A DNA stretch of 64,000 nt from Brucella pseudogrignonensis (GCF_002252525.1 NZ_NNRM01000046.1:62001-126000), one strand, 5' to 3'. Shown: positions 17,967-27,587, counted from the stretch's first letter. Notes: generated from the sequence alone by a model not told the origin. Numbers and translations are program-made.

Positions 17967-18575
17967 GTGCGCATAGCTGTATTGAGTGTTGTTTTCGGTT
18001 TTCTGTTTTCGGGCGCGGCTCTTACAGAACAAGCCCATGCAGAAGACGACTGGAAGGCCATTGAAACCATAAAACCTTATGCAATTTCTGGCCGCACCGG
18101 TCCGCAGCTTTATGAATCCATCGGCGAGCGTGGCCCAAAGGCGGGAAAATCCCGCGTGATTGCACACACGACCTTTGTTCTGACCTGGGATCGCAAATTC
18201 GACAATTCCAACAATGGCTGCACGATTGTTTCGGCAAAGCCAAAACTGAAAATCACCTATACGCTGCCAAAGCCATCGCAGAAGCTTTCCTCTCCGGTGA
18301 AGGAAAACTGGGAGCGCTTTTATGATGGCATCTACAAGCATGAACTTGTGCATGGCGATACGGCCAAGGACATGACGCGCGAGATTGTCCGCACAACTAT
18401 AGGGCTTTCCATTCCGAACGATCCGAAATGCCAGAAAATGCGGCGCGAGCTGATCAACCGTATCAATGCGCTGGTCGCTGTTCAGCGTCAGCAGGGCCGT
18501 GATTTCGACCGTGTTGAAATGGGATCGGGCGGCAATGTCGAACAGCTTATTTTAGCGCTCGTAAACGGCGGATAG
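17967..18575 (+). CDS. DUF922 family secreted protein, putative zinc protease
   Basis: About 202 residues, exported: a signal peptide (IAVLSVVFGFLFSGAAL core, cleavage probably after AHA) precedes the mature start EDDWKAIE. The HELVHGD sequence supplies an HExxH zinc motif, the hallmark that led DUF922 members to be called putative Zn-dependent proteases. I chose the GTG at 17967, with GGAG at 17958-17961; a TTG at 17937 would lengthen the signal peptide by ten residues. It is divergent from the ArsR gene and stands alone. No substrate is known for the family. Confidence 0.82.
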   Translation: MRIAVLSVVFGFLFSGAALTEQAHAEDDWKAIETIKPYAISGRTGPQLYESIGERGPKAGKSRVIAHTTFVLTWDRKFDNSNNGCTIVSAKPKLKITYTLPKPSQKLSSPVKENWERFYDGIYKHELVHGDTAKDMTREIVRTTIGLSIPNDPKCQKMRRELINRINALVAVQRQQGRDFDRVEMGSGGNVEQLILALVNGG

Positions 18576-18576
18576 C

Positions 18577-18690
18577 TCAGGCCGGTTTCCCGCGACAGGC
18601 TTTACGCAGCGCTGTCGCCATCATGTTGACGAGGGCAGGACGCACCTCGTCAGAATTGCGGGTTTTCAGATCGCAATCGGATTTAACCAT
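18577..18690 (-). CDS. Possible 37-residue protein
   Basis: A short open frame on the minus strand from ATG 18690 to TGA 18577, reading as a charged peptide that ends in Lys-Ala-Cys-Arg-Gly-Lys-Pro-Ala. It lies 1 nt past the stop of the DUF922 gene in the opposite direction. No good ribosome site is visible upstream. Composition is ordinary for a coding frame, but the frame is short enough to be chance. Function unknown. Confidence 0.3.
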   Translation of the reverse strand: MVKSDCDLKTRNSDEVRPALVNMMATALRKACRGKPA

Positions 18691-19009
18691 AGCCGGTATC
18701 GGAAAGCTGTCTGAGGGCAAGCCACTAAAAACCAGCCAACTCACCGACATGGGGTAAATGCCACTTCATCCCATATTATATAAAGAAATATTTATGTGTT
18801 TATATAGAAATAAGCCCTCACCTATTTGTTAGTCGAAAGTACTAAGTGCATAAAACCAGGATCGGATGGCTTGTTTAAGAGAAATCGAATAAAAACAGAT
18901 AATTAAGGGGTCATAGCGTAATCTTCGTGATTGCGTGCAATGTCAATTGATATGGCTCTGCGGGGGGACTCATGTTAACGGTGCGACTATTGGGCTGGTT
19001 AAACGGTCG

Positions 19010-19031
19010 GATATCTGAGCTAGATATCTGA
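19010..19031. promoter_or_regulatory. Direct repeat of GATATCTGA upstream of the epimerase/dehydratase gene
   Basis: GATATCTGA occurs at 19010-19018 and 19023-19031, 13 bp apart, about 90 bp before the start of the polysaccharide gene. The surrounding 18700-19118 leader is AT-rich and has no gene. The repeat may be a regulator site, or chance. Confidence 0.3.
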
Positions 19032-19118
19032 TTTCACTGATAAAAAAGAGTGGGGTTTAGCCGAATCCTCAACGGCGATTATTCGCATTCTCGCCTTGAG
19101 GGGGCAGGATATGTTCGT

Positions 19119-20987
19119 ATGAGTTTCAGATATCCATGGCAGAGACTGGCTTTATTACCGCGCTTCGGTAAGCAGATTATTCTTCTGTTTAGCGACTGCA
19201 TCTTGCTGTTGCTGAGTGCCTATCTCGCTTTTGTCATGCGTCTTGGTTTCGTTTTCGTCCCGACGCAAACACAGATTTTCCTGATTGCCATTGCTCCGGC
19301 TCTGGCGATACCTGTTTTCATTCGTTTTGGTCTTTATCGGGCAATTATACGATATCTGGCTGAGCGCGCTATCTGGCCGATTTTTCAGGCAACAGCCATT
19401 GCCGCGCTCTTCTGGGTGGCGCTGGTGTTCCTTATGGAATCTTATGGCGGCGCTGGTCTGCCGCGTTCAGTCCCGCTTCTTTATTGGCTACTGAGCACGG
19501 TTCTCATTTCTGCCAGCCGTTTTGGCGCCAAATGGCTGTTGCGCAGCGCTGAAACCAATAAGTCCTATTCAAGCACAGCTTTAATCATCGGCGTGGGTGA
19601 ACCTGGGCGGCAGCTGGCAACCGCACTTAGAAGCCATAGCGACACGCATGTCATTGGCTTCGTCGATCCTACCGGCAATCTCAGCGGCATGGATATCATT
19701 GGCCTTCGTGTTTACGACATTGCGGCAATACCACGTTTAATCGAGAATTTCGGCGTTCGTCAGGTCGTCATATCCGAACCGGAAATCGATCAAAAGCAAC
19801 GCCAGGAACTGGCGCGTCTGCTCGGTCGCCTTCCGGTAAGCACCCGTATCCTGCCGCCTATTGCTGATCTGACAGCAGGCAAATATCTGGTCAGTGCGCT
19901 GCGCAATGTCGAAATCGACGATCTGCTCGGTCGTTCGCCTGTGCCGCCTGATGTCGATCTTCTGCGTGAGGTTGTTGACGGCCGACGCATTATGGTGACA
20001 GGTGCAGGTGGCTCGATCGGCAGCCAGCTGTGCCGCACGATTGCACAATGGAATCCCAGCTGCATTGTGTTGTTTGAATCGAGCGAATTTGCGCTTTATC
20101 AGATTGAGCGACAGTTACGGCAGATCGCACAATGCGATGTCATTCCGGTGCTCGGCACGGTCGCAAATCAGCAATGTGTTGAAAAAGCTATCCGCATTCA
20201 TGCCGTTGATACGGTCTATCATTGTGCGGCCTATAAGCATGTTCCGCTGGTCGAGCAGAACCCGCTTGTCGGCATCTATAACAATGTGTTTGGCACGTTG
20301 AATGTTGCCGCAGCAGCTTTTGAGACAGATGTTGAGCGCATGGTGCTGATATCGTCTGACAAGGCTGTGCGCCCAACGAATGTCATGGGCGCGACCAAGC
20401 GCTGGGCCGAGCTGGTGGTCTATTATTACGGGACGCTTGCTGAAAAGGCCGGGCGCAATAAGACATTCTATTCAGTACGCTTCGGCAATGTTTTGGGCTC
20501 CAATGGTTCGGTTGTGCCGCTTTTTCGCGAACAGATCGCTAATGGCGGACCTGTAACGCTCACGCATGAAGATATGACCCGCTATTTCATGTCGATTAAA
20601 GAGGCTGCGGAACTGATTGTGCAGTCCGGAGCGATTGCTAAATCCGGCGATACAGTTCTTCTTGAGATGGGTGATCCGGTCAAGGTTCGCGATCTGGCAG
20701 AAAATATGATCCTGCTCGCTGGCCTTACTGTGCGTAACGCCGATAATCCTGATGGTGATATTGCGATCGAGGTCACAGGCATTCGTGAAGGCGAGAAGAT
20801 GTATGAAGAGCTCTTCTACGATCCTTCGCAGGCTCAAACCACGCGTCATCCAAAGATCATGCGTGCGCCAAAGGGCCAGAAAGTTGCCGTGGACGTTCCG
20901 AAAAGTCTGGATGCTTTGAGGGCTTCGATGGAGACCGAAGATGTGGCCGCGATTCGCAAAGTGCTTTTTGAAGTTATAACTTTCTGA
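19119..20987 (+). CDS. wbkD: Nucleoside-diphosphate-sugar epimerase/dehydratase (CapD/FlaA1 family, WbkD-like)
   Basis: 622 residues in the polysaccharide biosynthesis group related to WbpM and PglF. The N-terminus has four transmembrane segments (about 20-135), then a CoA-binding-like Rossmann domain (about 140-250) and a second SDR-type domain opening with VTGAGGSIGSQ near residue 294. The catalytic triad of this family appears as Thr/Met and Lys in NVMGATKRWAE. It probably makes a 4-keto-6-deoxy or epimerised UDP-HexNAc used to start O-antigen or related glycans. ATG 19119 is chosen for its AGGAT site. The gene ends in a 14-bp convergent overlap with the WbkF-like gene, as expected for the Brucella wbkD-wbkF pair. 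Confidence 0.85.
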   Translation: MSFRYPWQRLALLPRFGKQIILLFSDCILLLLSAYLAFVMRLGFVFVPTQTQIFLIAIAPALAIPVFIRFGLYRAIIRYLAERAIWPIFQATAIAALFWVALVFLMESYGGAGLPRSVPLLYWLLSTVLISASRFGAKWLLRSAETNKSYSSTALIIGVGEPGRQLATALRSHSDTHVIGFVDPTGNLSGMDIIGLRVYDIAAIPRLIENFGVRQVVISEPEIDQKQRQELARLLGRLPVSTRILPPIADLTAGKYLVSALRNVEIDDLLGRSPVPPDVDLLREVVDGRRIMVTGAGGSIGSQLCRTIAQWNPSCIVLFESSEFALYQIERQLRQIAQCDVIPVLGTVANQQCVEKAIRIHAVDTVYHCAAYKHVPLVEQNPLVGIYNNVFGTLNVAAAAFETDVERMVLISSDKAVRPTNVMGATKRWAELVVYYYGTLAEKAGRNKTFYSVRFGNVLGSNGSVVPLFREQIANGGPVTLTHEDMTRYFMSIKEAAELIVQSGAIAKSGDTVLLEMGDPVKVRDLAENMILLAGLTVRNADNPDGDIAIEVTGIREGEKMYEELFYDPSQAQTTRHPKIMRAPKGQKVAVDVPKSLDALRASMETEDVAAIRKVLFEVITF

Positions 20988-21981
20988 ACCGGCCGCGGAA
21001 ATCAAGCAGCAGCAATAGAACGGCGACTACAGCGACGAGCAGAAATATGATCTGCGAAAGCGCATGGTCAAAAACCATGATTGCGGCCGCACAGCCTATC
21101 AGGATGACATTGAGCATTGCGACGTGGCTCACCACTTTAAGCACGCTCCAGCCTGCCCGCTTGGCGACCTGATAGGCGTGCTTTGAATGCGCCTTCAAAA
21201 TGTTCTCGCCCGCCAGGCCTCGCAAAATGATCGTCGTCCCAGCATCCAGCACGTAATAGAGCGGCGGGATGAGCGCGACAATGATATGTGTTTCGCGTGC
21301 CAATAATAACAGCACCGTGCCAGCGATGAGGCCGAGTGGAAAGCTACCGGAATCGCCCAGAAAAATACTTGCTGGTGGGCGATTGAAGACGGCGAAGCCC
21401 AGAAGACCACCAGCCGCTATCGCAGCAATTGAGCCGCTTTCCATGCCTGAGAGCCGGAAAGCTGTCAGCAGCGCGATTCCCGCGAGAGGCACACCGATGC
21501 CTGCAACAGTCATCCAATCGAGACCGTCCATGAAGTTTGTGACATTGATGGCGGCTACAAGCGTGATGACGATCAGCATCATTTCCAGCCAATGCGGCAG
21601 CAGATCAGGAAGCAGTCGGAAGTCTGCACCCAGACCATAAGCGACGAGGCAGGCGGCAACGAACTGTGAGCCAAACCGCGTTGAAACGGAAAGATCGAAA
21701 CGGTCGTCTAGCCCGCCGATGATCCAGAGCAACAAGCACGCTCCAGACAGACACAGAACGAGATCGATGGTCAGTCCCAGATCGGTGCCAAACATCAAAA
21801 GCGAGATCAGGATGGCCGGGATGAGAGCAAGGCCACCGATCTGCCGTGCAGCCACGCTGTGGTTTGAACGCGCATTAAAGCCTGCTGCGAGAAAACCCGC
21901 AGGCAACAGTTTCGATAGAAGATAGAGGCCCACGCCGCAAAGAACGGCGCTTGAAAGGAAGGAAACGAGCAGCAGGATCAT
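20974..21981 (-). CDS. wbkF: Undecaprenyl-phosphate sugar-1-phosphate transferase (WecA/MraY family, WbkF-like)
   Basis: 335-residue polytopic membrane enzyme that transfers a HexNAc-1-phosphate from a UDP-sugar to undecaprenyl phosphate, the priming step for O-antigen. Two family motifs are visible: NVTNFMDGLDW (Mg2+ region) and FLGDSGSFPLG; the N-terminal NARSNHSVAARQIGG loop is also typical. About ten hydrophobic segments span the protein. It converges on the WbkD-like gene with a 14-bp overlap of 3-prime ends. In the Wzm/Wzt pathway encoded downstream, this enzyme would build the primer on which the glycosyltransferases work. Confidence 0.87.
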   Translation of the reverse strand: MILLLVSFLSSAVLCGVGLYLLSKLLPAGFLAAGFNARSNHSVAARQIGGLALIPAILISLLMFGTDLGLTIDLVLCLSGACLLLWIIGGLDDRFDLSVSTRFGSQFVAACLVAYGLGADFRLLPDLLPHWLEMMLIVITLVAAINVTNFMDGLDWMTVAGIGVPLAGIALLTAFRLSGMESGSIAAIAAGGLLGFAVFNRPPASIFLGDSGSFPLGLIAGTVLLLLARETHIIVALIPPLYYVLDAGTTIILRGLAGENILKAHSKHAYQVAKRAGWSVLKVVSHVAMLNVILIGCAAAIMVFDHALSQIIFLLVAVVAVLLLLLDFRGRFRKL

Positions 21982-22199
21982 TGCGACAACCGATCAATGT
22001 GGAATTCTCCAATCCGATTACCAGCTTTCAGGGCTTGCGCAAATCCCGCCCGTGCCCGAATTCGGCAAACGCGCCGGCATTTATCCCCAGCCCTTATGCA
22101 GCATGTTGTAAAGCCTGACAGAATCCGTCAATAGACGATTGCACTTGGCGCAGGGAGCGGCTATAAGCCCGCGCAATCGATCTCTTTGATCCGATTTGT

Positions 22200-22274
22200 T
22201 GGGGCGTAGCCAAGCGGTAAGGCACCGGTTTTTGGTACCGGCATTCCCTGGTTCGAATCCAGGCGCCCCAGCCA
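22200..22274 (+). tRNA. tRNA-Gln (anticodon UUG)
   Basis: A full cloverleaf: acceptor TGGGGCG (22200-22206) pairs with CGCCCCA (22264-22270), discriminator G, and CCA encoded at 22272-22274. The anticodon stem CCGGT/ACCGG (22225-22229 and 22237-22241) encloses a 7-nt loop TTTTGGT with anticodon TTG at 22232-22234. The T arm has GTTCGAATC. It sits at the left edge of the decayed and AT-rich island, a common integration target. Confidence 0.95.
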
Positions 22275-23600
22275 AGAATAATAAATAAAACCATTTGTTA
22301 CTGAGCTATCTATTGTATACCTAAATGGCGCCGCCGGTTGGTATAGACGTATCAGCGCCCGGTCTTCCACAAACTGTTTCGGAAGCTCAGCTTTTTTGAT
22401 GTCATCGAGAGTACGTTGAACTCCACTCCCGAGGATGCCATACATTGGTCTAGCTTTTTGATGGCACACCCAGCACCGAACTCTTTCATACCACCATTTC
22501 TCGGATCTGGACCGCATTCGTCCTGTTGCCGGATCGTTCCATGACGCTAAAGCTCGTGTGGCCACACTGGTACGTTCGCTTCACGCCGACGTCGGTGGTC
22601 CAGATAAATCAAGCGGAATGTTGGTTCGCTGCGCTGAGGCGAAAACAATTGCAGCGCAGGCTACACCTCTTTTGTGGCGATGGAGTTCCACGGAGAGGAT
22701 GATACGATCCATCTCTTCGATGGCGACCTCCGTCGTCGTTGGAGGTCTCTGTCCTTCCTTTGGAACCAACCACGTTCCATCGGTTTGGGATCTTACGACC
22801 AGATGTTAGACAGGGACGGACTAAGACACACTATCAGTAGCAATTTGTGCGCTGGCAGTTTAACGATACGATATGGATGTTTGGATGTTGGACGTCTTAT
22901 GAAGCGCAAAAACCTGTTGAGCCGCGACGCAGTAGCGTGTTACCCCTTCCTGAACAACGTTTTTACAAGTCTAGCCGTAATCTCAAAAAGGCCATTGCCA
23001 AATAATCCAAAGCATGTGAGGTAGTTTCACTCAATATAGACGCTCGCCATCTGGTTAAGTACGGGGTTGAACCTCAATTTGCTCCAGGGCAAGCAGTTAC
23101 ACCTATTGATGAAATTTACGCATAACCCTCGTTGTCTCCTGTTGCACTGAGCCGAGCCACCCCACGTCGCTGCATAACGGTTCCGCCCGTGACCTCGGCT
23201 ATTACCGCCCTTGCCGCTCTGATAATCAACGAGCATAAGAATCGAAATTGTCCGGGACACGGCTTTCGAGATGCAAGGACAAGATCGAAATCATTTATCG
23301 AGCTCTTAGCTGAAAGTGAAGATGTGCGCCCAATGTCGACATCTAGCACTTCATCGCAACGGCGGTCTCGGTAAGACAATGACCGAGGGTTAAATCCCTC
23401 TTCAATGAGTGGTGCTGTAATCATACCGACACAAATATCTAAGTGCGGGATCAATAGTATTGTAATTTGTCTATGATCTCATGTAGCACTCCGGATAACG
23501 CTTGATCAGGTGGCAGGTCAATGCGATATCGGCTGGAATTAGAGGCGCGTAGGTGTAACGAGTTGTTTCACTTGCTGCGATTGAGGTGAGGTTATGTGAG
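22275..23600. other. Decayed region with no recognisable gene
   Basis: Between the tRNA and the first glycosyltransferase block there is no frame that looks like a functional gene. The longest minus frames (22161-22565, 23116-23454) and plus frames (22558-22809) do not match a family I recognise, lack good ribosome sites, and one runs through the tRNA. It looks like remnants of inserted and degraded DNA. Confidence 0.55.
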
Positions 23601-23963
23601 ATGTCTATATCCTGGCGTGCAGAAGCTCTGTTTAGTTTTTTTTCCCGGCGATTAACTTGGTTGCGAAACGGAATTGTCGCATGGGCGACACTCAAATCCG
23701 GTTCAAGGCCGACGCGCGCTGGGCGCAAGCTACTCGCTCACGCAATACTATGGATCCGACTCAGGCCAAGAATAGCCAATTATGTGACAAAGGTTATTCA
23801 AAAATACCCGCGTGTTGAGCGCAGGCTGCGCGCGATACAAACAGCTTATTATGAAGATGCTAGAGAAGTGAGTTTTCGTGCGGCACGATCGATAAATCAT
23901 CGTGTATCGTTATCACCACGAGGGCGTGTCATCCTAGATGATATAAAGAATAGTAAGAGATGA
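23601..23963 (+). CDS. Small basic protein of unknown function upstream of the glycosyltransferase
   Basis: About 120 residues starting at ATG 23601, with GAGG at 23589-23592 (GTG 23586 is an alternative). It is arginine-rich (RLRPRIANYV, VERRLRAI) and ends with LSPRGRVILDDIK. Such tails occur at the C-termini of some proteobacterial O-antigen methyltransferases and glycosyltransferases, so this may be the surviving 3-prime end of a longer gene cut off by the rearrangement to its left, or a free-standing partner. Its stop lies 9 nt before the 1204-residue glycosyltransferase, suggesting coupled translation. I do not recognise a defined family. Confidence 0.55.
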   Translation: MSISWRAEALFSFFSRRLTWLRNGIVAWATLKSGSRPTRAGRKLLAHAILWIRLRPRIANYVTKVIQKYPRVERRLRAIQTAYYEDAREVSFRAARSINHRVSLSPRGRVILDDIKNSKR

Positions 23964-23972
23964 GTTACTGAA

Positions 23973-26900
23973 ATGAGAATTCTATTTGATTTGCAGGCGT
24001 TGCAGACTGAAAGTAGGTTTCGCGGAATTGGTCGTTATGCAAAATCGCTGATCGATAGCTTGGTTCGGACATCTGGTAATCATCAGATGATTTTTGTTAT
24101 CAGTGACCTTTTTCCTGAGACGGTCGAACCGTTGAAAGCATATTTTGAAGAGCTGGATGCCGGTGAACTCGTACTGTTTAGTGGGGTAGCTGGTGTCCGT
24201 GCTATGGAAATAGAGACTGTTCCAAATAGACTTGTACAAGAGAGAATTTACTCAACTTTTATTGCTGACCTCAAGCCCGATGTCTTATTGATACTTAGCC
24301 CTTTTGAAGGTTACGTCGACGATGCGATCCGACCCGTTAATTTGGAAGGTTTTTTGGTTGGTGGGCTTATTCATGATCTTATACCGCTTGTACAGAAAAA
24401 TATTTATCTTGATCCAAACCCGCGTTACAGTAATTTTTATATGGATACGCTATTAGGCGTTAAAAATTTTGACTTCTTTCTTACAAATTCAGACAATACG
24501 AAACAGGAATTACTTCAGCATTGCCATTTGAATCCAGATGTTGTGATTAATATTGACGGGGCTCCGGAACCGTTTTTCGAATTTGATGATGATAAAGACG
24601 AGATTCATGAAATAATAGATGGTAAGTATATTCTTTATTCCGGAGGCGGAGATCCGAGAAAAAATTTACCCAGATTGATTAGTGCTTACTCTAAGCTGCC
24701 AATTGATGTGCAGAGAGAATATAAAATTGTGTTTGCTGGACGTTTATCACCGGGCGAGCAACATGTACTAGTTGAGCAATGTTCAAGGAACGGTCTTTCT
24801 GAAGAGCAAGCTATATTTACTGGGTATGTTTCTGATCGGGCGTTAAGGCAATTGTACTCACATTGTAGCTTGTTTATATTCCCCTCTTATCACGAGGGGC
24901 TTGGGTTGCCAGTACTCGAAGCAATGAAATGCGGTGCCCCAGTAATCGTGGCTAACGCTGCTGCTTTGCCTGCTTTGGTGGATTTCGACGGGGCTCTATT
25001 CGATCCCTTCGATGTTCTTTCGATATGTGACAAAATTAAGGAGGCTCTGACGAATGAGGAGCTTCGGCGCGCACTTATCGAAAATGCCATCACTCGTTGT
25101 TCCATTTACACTTGGGAACGTTCCGCTGGGCTGGCCTTAGGGGCACTAAACAGTTTGACCGATGTCAAAGATGTAAATTTCGAAGAATATAGTATTTTGC
25201 GTGATAATCGGTACGCAGCTCTAATCGAATTCATAGGTCAAAAAATTGCAGATGACCCAGATCTCGAAAAGAGTCATCTTCTGCAATGGTCGCAACAAAT
25301 TGCGAATAATCAAACAACAGCGCGTCGGGTAGTGAGATCCTCATGGCCGATAGCTGAATCGTCTAACTGGCGATTAGAGGGGCCTTTTGACAGCACATAT
25401 AGTTTAGCTCTTGTCAACCGCGAGATTGCTCGGGCGTTAGAAGTCAACGGCAATCGCGTTTCTCTGCATTCGACTGAGGGCCTTGGTGACTTTGAACCAA
25501 ACGCGCAATTTTTAAGGAAGCACCCGGACTTAAAGCAGCTCTACGACCGAAGCAAGACATACAATGTTTTTGCGAATGACGTTCAGAGCAGAAACATTTA
25601 CCCGCCGCGTGTATCTGATATGCGTGGTAAAATTAATATGTTACATAATTATGCTTGGGAGGAGAGTGGATTTCCTTCACAATGGGTAGATCAGTTCAAT
25701 GACTATCTCGACGGTATCGCATGTGTATCCAACCATGTACGAAGCCTCCTCATAAGCAATGGTGTAGCTCTACCACTTTCAGTTACTGGTAATGGCGTCG
25801 ACCATTGGGAGAAAGTCGTTTCCGATAAAGAGATATCATTCGAAGGTAGGGAATTCAAATTCTTACATGTTTCATCGTGCTTCCCTCGCAAGGGCATAGA
25901 TCTATTATTGGAGGCCTTCGGCTTTGCTTTCTCTATTAAAGATAATGTATCTTTAATAATAAAGACCTTTCCAAATCCTCACAATGATGTGCGAGCACAA
26001 TTGAATCGGCATAGATCACGGAATCCGCTTTATCCGCATGTGATAATTTTAGAGGAAGATTTGCAAGAGTCTCAGTTAAAGGCACTCTATGAAGCTTGTG
26101 ATGTCTTGGTTTGTCCGAGTTTCGCTGAGGGCTTCGGTTTGCCGTTGGCAGAGGCGATGCTTTCGGGTGTACCTGTCATCACAACTGCGTGGGGCGGACA
26201 AATGGATTTTTGTTCAACAGAAACCGCATGGCTCTTGGACTATGATTTCAAACTCGCCAAATCGCATATCGATCTGCCGGATTCCGTATGGGCTGTGCCA
26301 AAAACGTGCGCGATTGTCAATGCAATGAAAGAGGCATACGCTAGTTCGGCTGAGGAGCGCTCATTGAAAGCTGAGCTGGGAAAGGCGCTCCTCCTAAAAC
26401 GGTTCCGGTGGCAGCACGTCGCACACAGGCTGAGTCAGTCAATCAAGGACTTAGGCCTAGCGCAAAAGAAAAATGAACCCCGAGTAGGTTGGGTCACTAC
26501 CTGGGATACGAAATGTGGCATAGCAACGTATTCAGAACACCTTTTGGAATATTGGCCAGGACAGGTATCGATATTCGCTAGAAAGGATGGCCAACGCATC
26601 CGCAACGATGGTCGCGATGTGCAATTCACTTGGCGTGATGATAATCAAGATAATCTTGGCGAAACCCAGACATCGATAGATGACCATAATATAGATGTAA
26701 TAGTAATTCAGTTTAACTACGGTTTTTTCAACTTCAAGAGCTTTTCGAATTTCATAGAACGGAATCATTTTTTGGGTCGAAAGATAATTGTCGTCCTCCA
26801 TTCGACGACTGACCCGGTCCAAACACCAGAAAAAAAGCTTGAGAACCTCGTTCCAGCGCTGAAACTTTGTGATCGTTTGCTTGTACACGGGTGTAGCGAT

Positions 26901-27587
26901 CTTAATCGACTAAAGACATACGGTTTGGTCGAGAATGTCGCAATTTTTCCTCATGGTATCTTAGATTTTGAAGGGTCGGCAAATTCTGCTTATAATCGAA
27001 CTGATAAAGACGCATTTACGGTGGCGACTTACGGTTTTTTTCTACCACATAAAGGACTAATCGAAACTATTCAGGCATTTGATTTATTGAGAGAGAAAGG
27101 GGCTAACGTCAAACTCAATATGTTGAATGCTCAGTTCCCCGCTCCTATTTCAGCTTCTTTAATCCGGGAAGCTCAATCTATGATACGGGGTAAGTTGGAC
27201 GATGTCGTATCTCTAACAACTGATTTTTTATCAGACCGCGAAAGTTTGGAACAATTATCTGCAGCCGATCTGATTTTGTACCCTTATCAGAACACTGCGG
27301 AGTCGGCGAGTGGTGCAGTTCGGTATGGGTTAGCAGTAAATAAACCTGTAGCGGTCTCGCCAGCACCAATATTTGATGATGTGAATGATGTTGTTTTCCA
27401 ACTTCCAGGAACAAATCCGGAAGCAATAGCGAATGGTGTCATTGCGTTGCGGGAAAGTATTCGAACTGGAGACGATTTATTTCTTAAAAAATCTGCATGC
27501 GCGTCACGTTGGTGTGATTCCCATCGATATTCGTATGTATCGAAAAGATTGTACAATATCGTGCGTGGTCTCTGGATCAATGGCTGA
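23973..27587 (+). CDS. Multi-domain glycosyltransferase (three GT-B-like units)
   Basis: 1204 residues, far longer than a normal 350-400 residue GT4 enzyme. Unit 1 (about 1-390) has a full GT4 donor site with EGLGLPVLE (E308 and E316). Unit 2 (about 460-830) has NGVDHWEKV, the SCFPRKGIDLLLEAF segment and EGFGLPLAE (E719, E727). Unit 3 (about 836-1204) begins VGWVTTWDTKCGIATYSEHLL and has only ESASGAVRYGLA in place of the EX7E motif, so it may be of another subtype or not catalytic. The arrangement recalls the multi-domain polymannosyltransferases (WbdA type) that build ABC-exported O-chains on the inner face of the membrane. It probably adds repeated residues to the lipid-linked chain. The region is AT-rich relative to flanking genes. 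Confidence 0.85.
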   Translation: MRILFDLQALQTESRFRGIGRYAKSLIDSLVRTSGNHQMIFVISDLFPETVEPLKAYFEELDAGELVLFSGVAGVRAMEIETVPNRLVQERIYSTFIADLKPDVLLILSPFEGYVDDAIRPVNLEGFLVGGLIHDLIPLVQKNIYLDPNPRYSNFYMDTLLGVKNFDFFLTNSDNTKQELLQHCHLNPDVVINIDGAPEPFFEFDDDKDEIHEIIDGKYILYSGGGDPRKNLPRLISAYSKLPIDVQREYKIVFAGRLSPGEQHVLVEQCSRNGLSEEQAIFTGYVSDRALRQLYSHCSLFIFPSYHEGLGLPVLEAMKCGAPVIVANAAALPALVDFDGALFDPFDVLSICDKIKEALTNEELRRALIENAITRCSIYTWERSAGLALGALNSLTDVKDVNFEEYSILRDNRYAALIEFIGQKIADDPDLEKSHLLQWSQQIANNQTTARRVVRSSWPIAESSNWRLEGPFDSTYSLALVNREIARALEVNGNRVSLHSTEGLGDFEPNAQFLRKHPDLKQLYDRSKTYNVFANDVQSRNIYPPRVSDMRGKINMLHNYAWEESGFPSQWVDQFNDYLDGIACVSNHVRSLLISNGVALPLSVTGNGVDHWEKVVSDKEISFEGREFKFLHVSSCFPRKGIDLLLEAFGFAFSIKDNVSLIIKTFPNPHNDVRAQLNRHRSRNPLYPHVIILEEDLQESQLKALYEACDVLVCPSFAEGFGLPLAEAMLSGVPVITTAWGGQMDFCSTETAWLLDYDFKLAKSHIDLPDSVWAVPKTCAIVNAMKEAYASSAEERSLKAELGKALLLKRFRWQHVAHRLSQSIKDLGLAQKKNEPRVGWVTTWDTKCGIATYSEHLLEYWPGQVSIFARKDGQRIRNDGRDVQFTWRDDNQDNLGETQTSIDDHNIDVIVIQFNYGFFNFKSFSNFIERNHFLGRKIIVVLHSTTDPVQTPEKKLENLVPALKLCDRLLVHGCSDLNRLKTYGLVENVAIFPHGILDFEGSANSAYNRTDKDAFTVATYGFFLPHKGLIETIQAFDLLREKGANVKLNMLNAQFPAPISASLIREAQSMIRGKLDDVVSLTTDFLSDRESLEQLSAADLILYPYQNTAESASGAVRYGLAVNKPVAVSPAPIFDDVNDVVFQLPGTNPEAIANGVIALRESIRTGDDLFLKKSACASRWCDSHRYSYVSKRLYNIVRGLWING

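Noticed and set aside
22081-22294. Minus-strand frames reading through the tRNA-Gln gene
   Set aside because: They are translations of the tRNA sequence itself (the familiar GAWIRTRECRYQ pattern) and cannot be genes.
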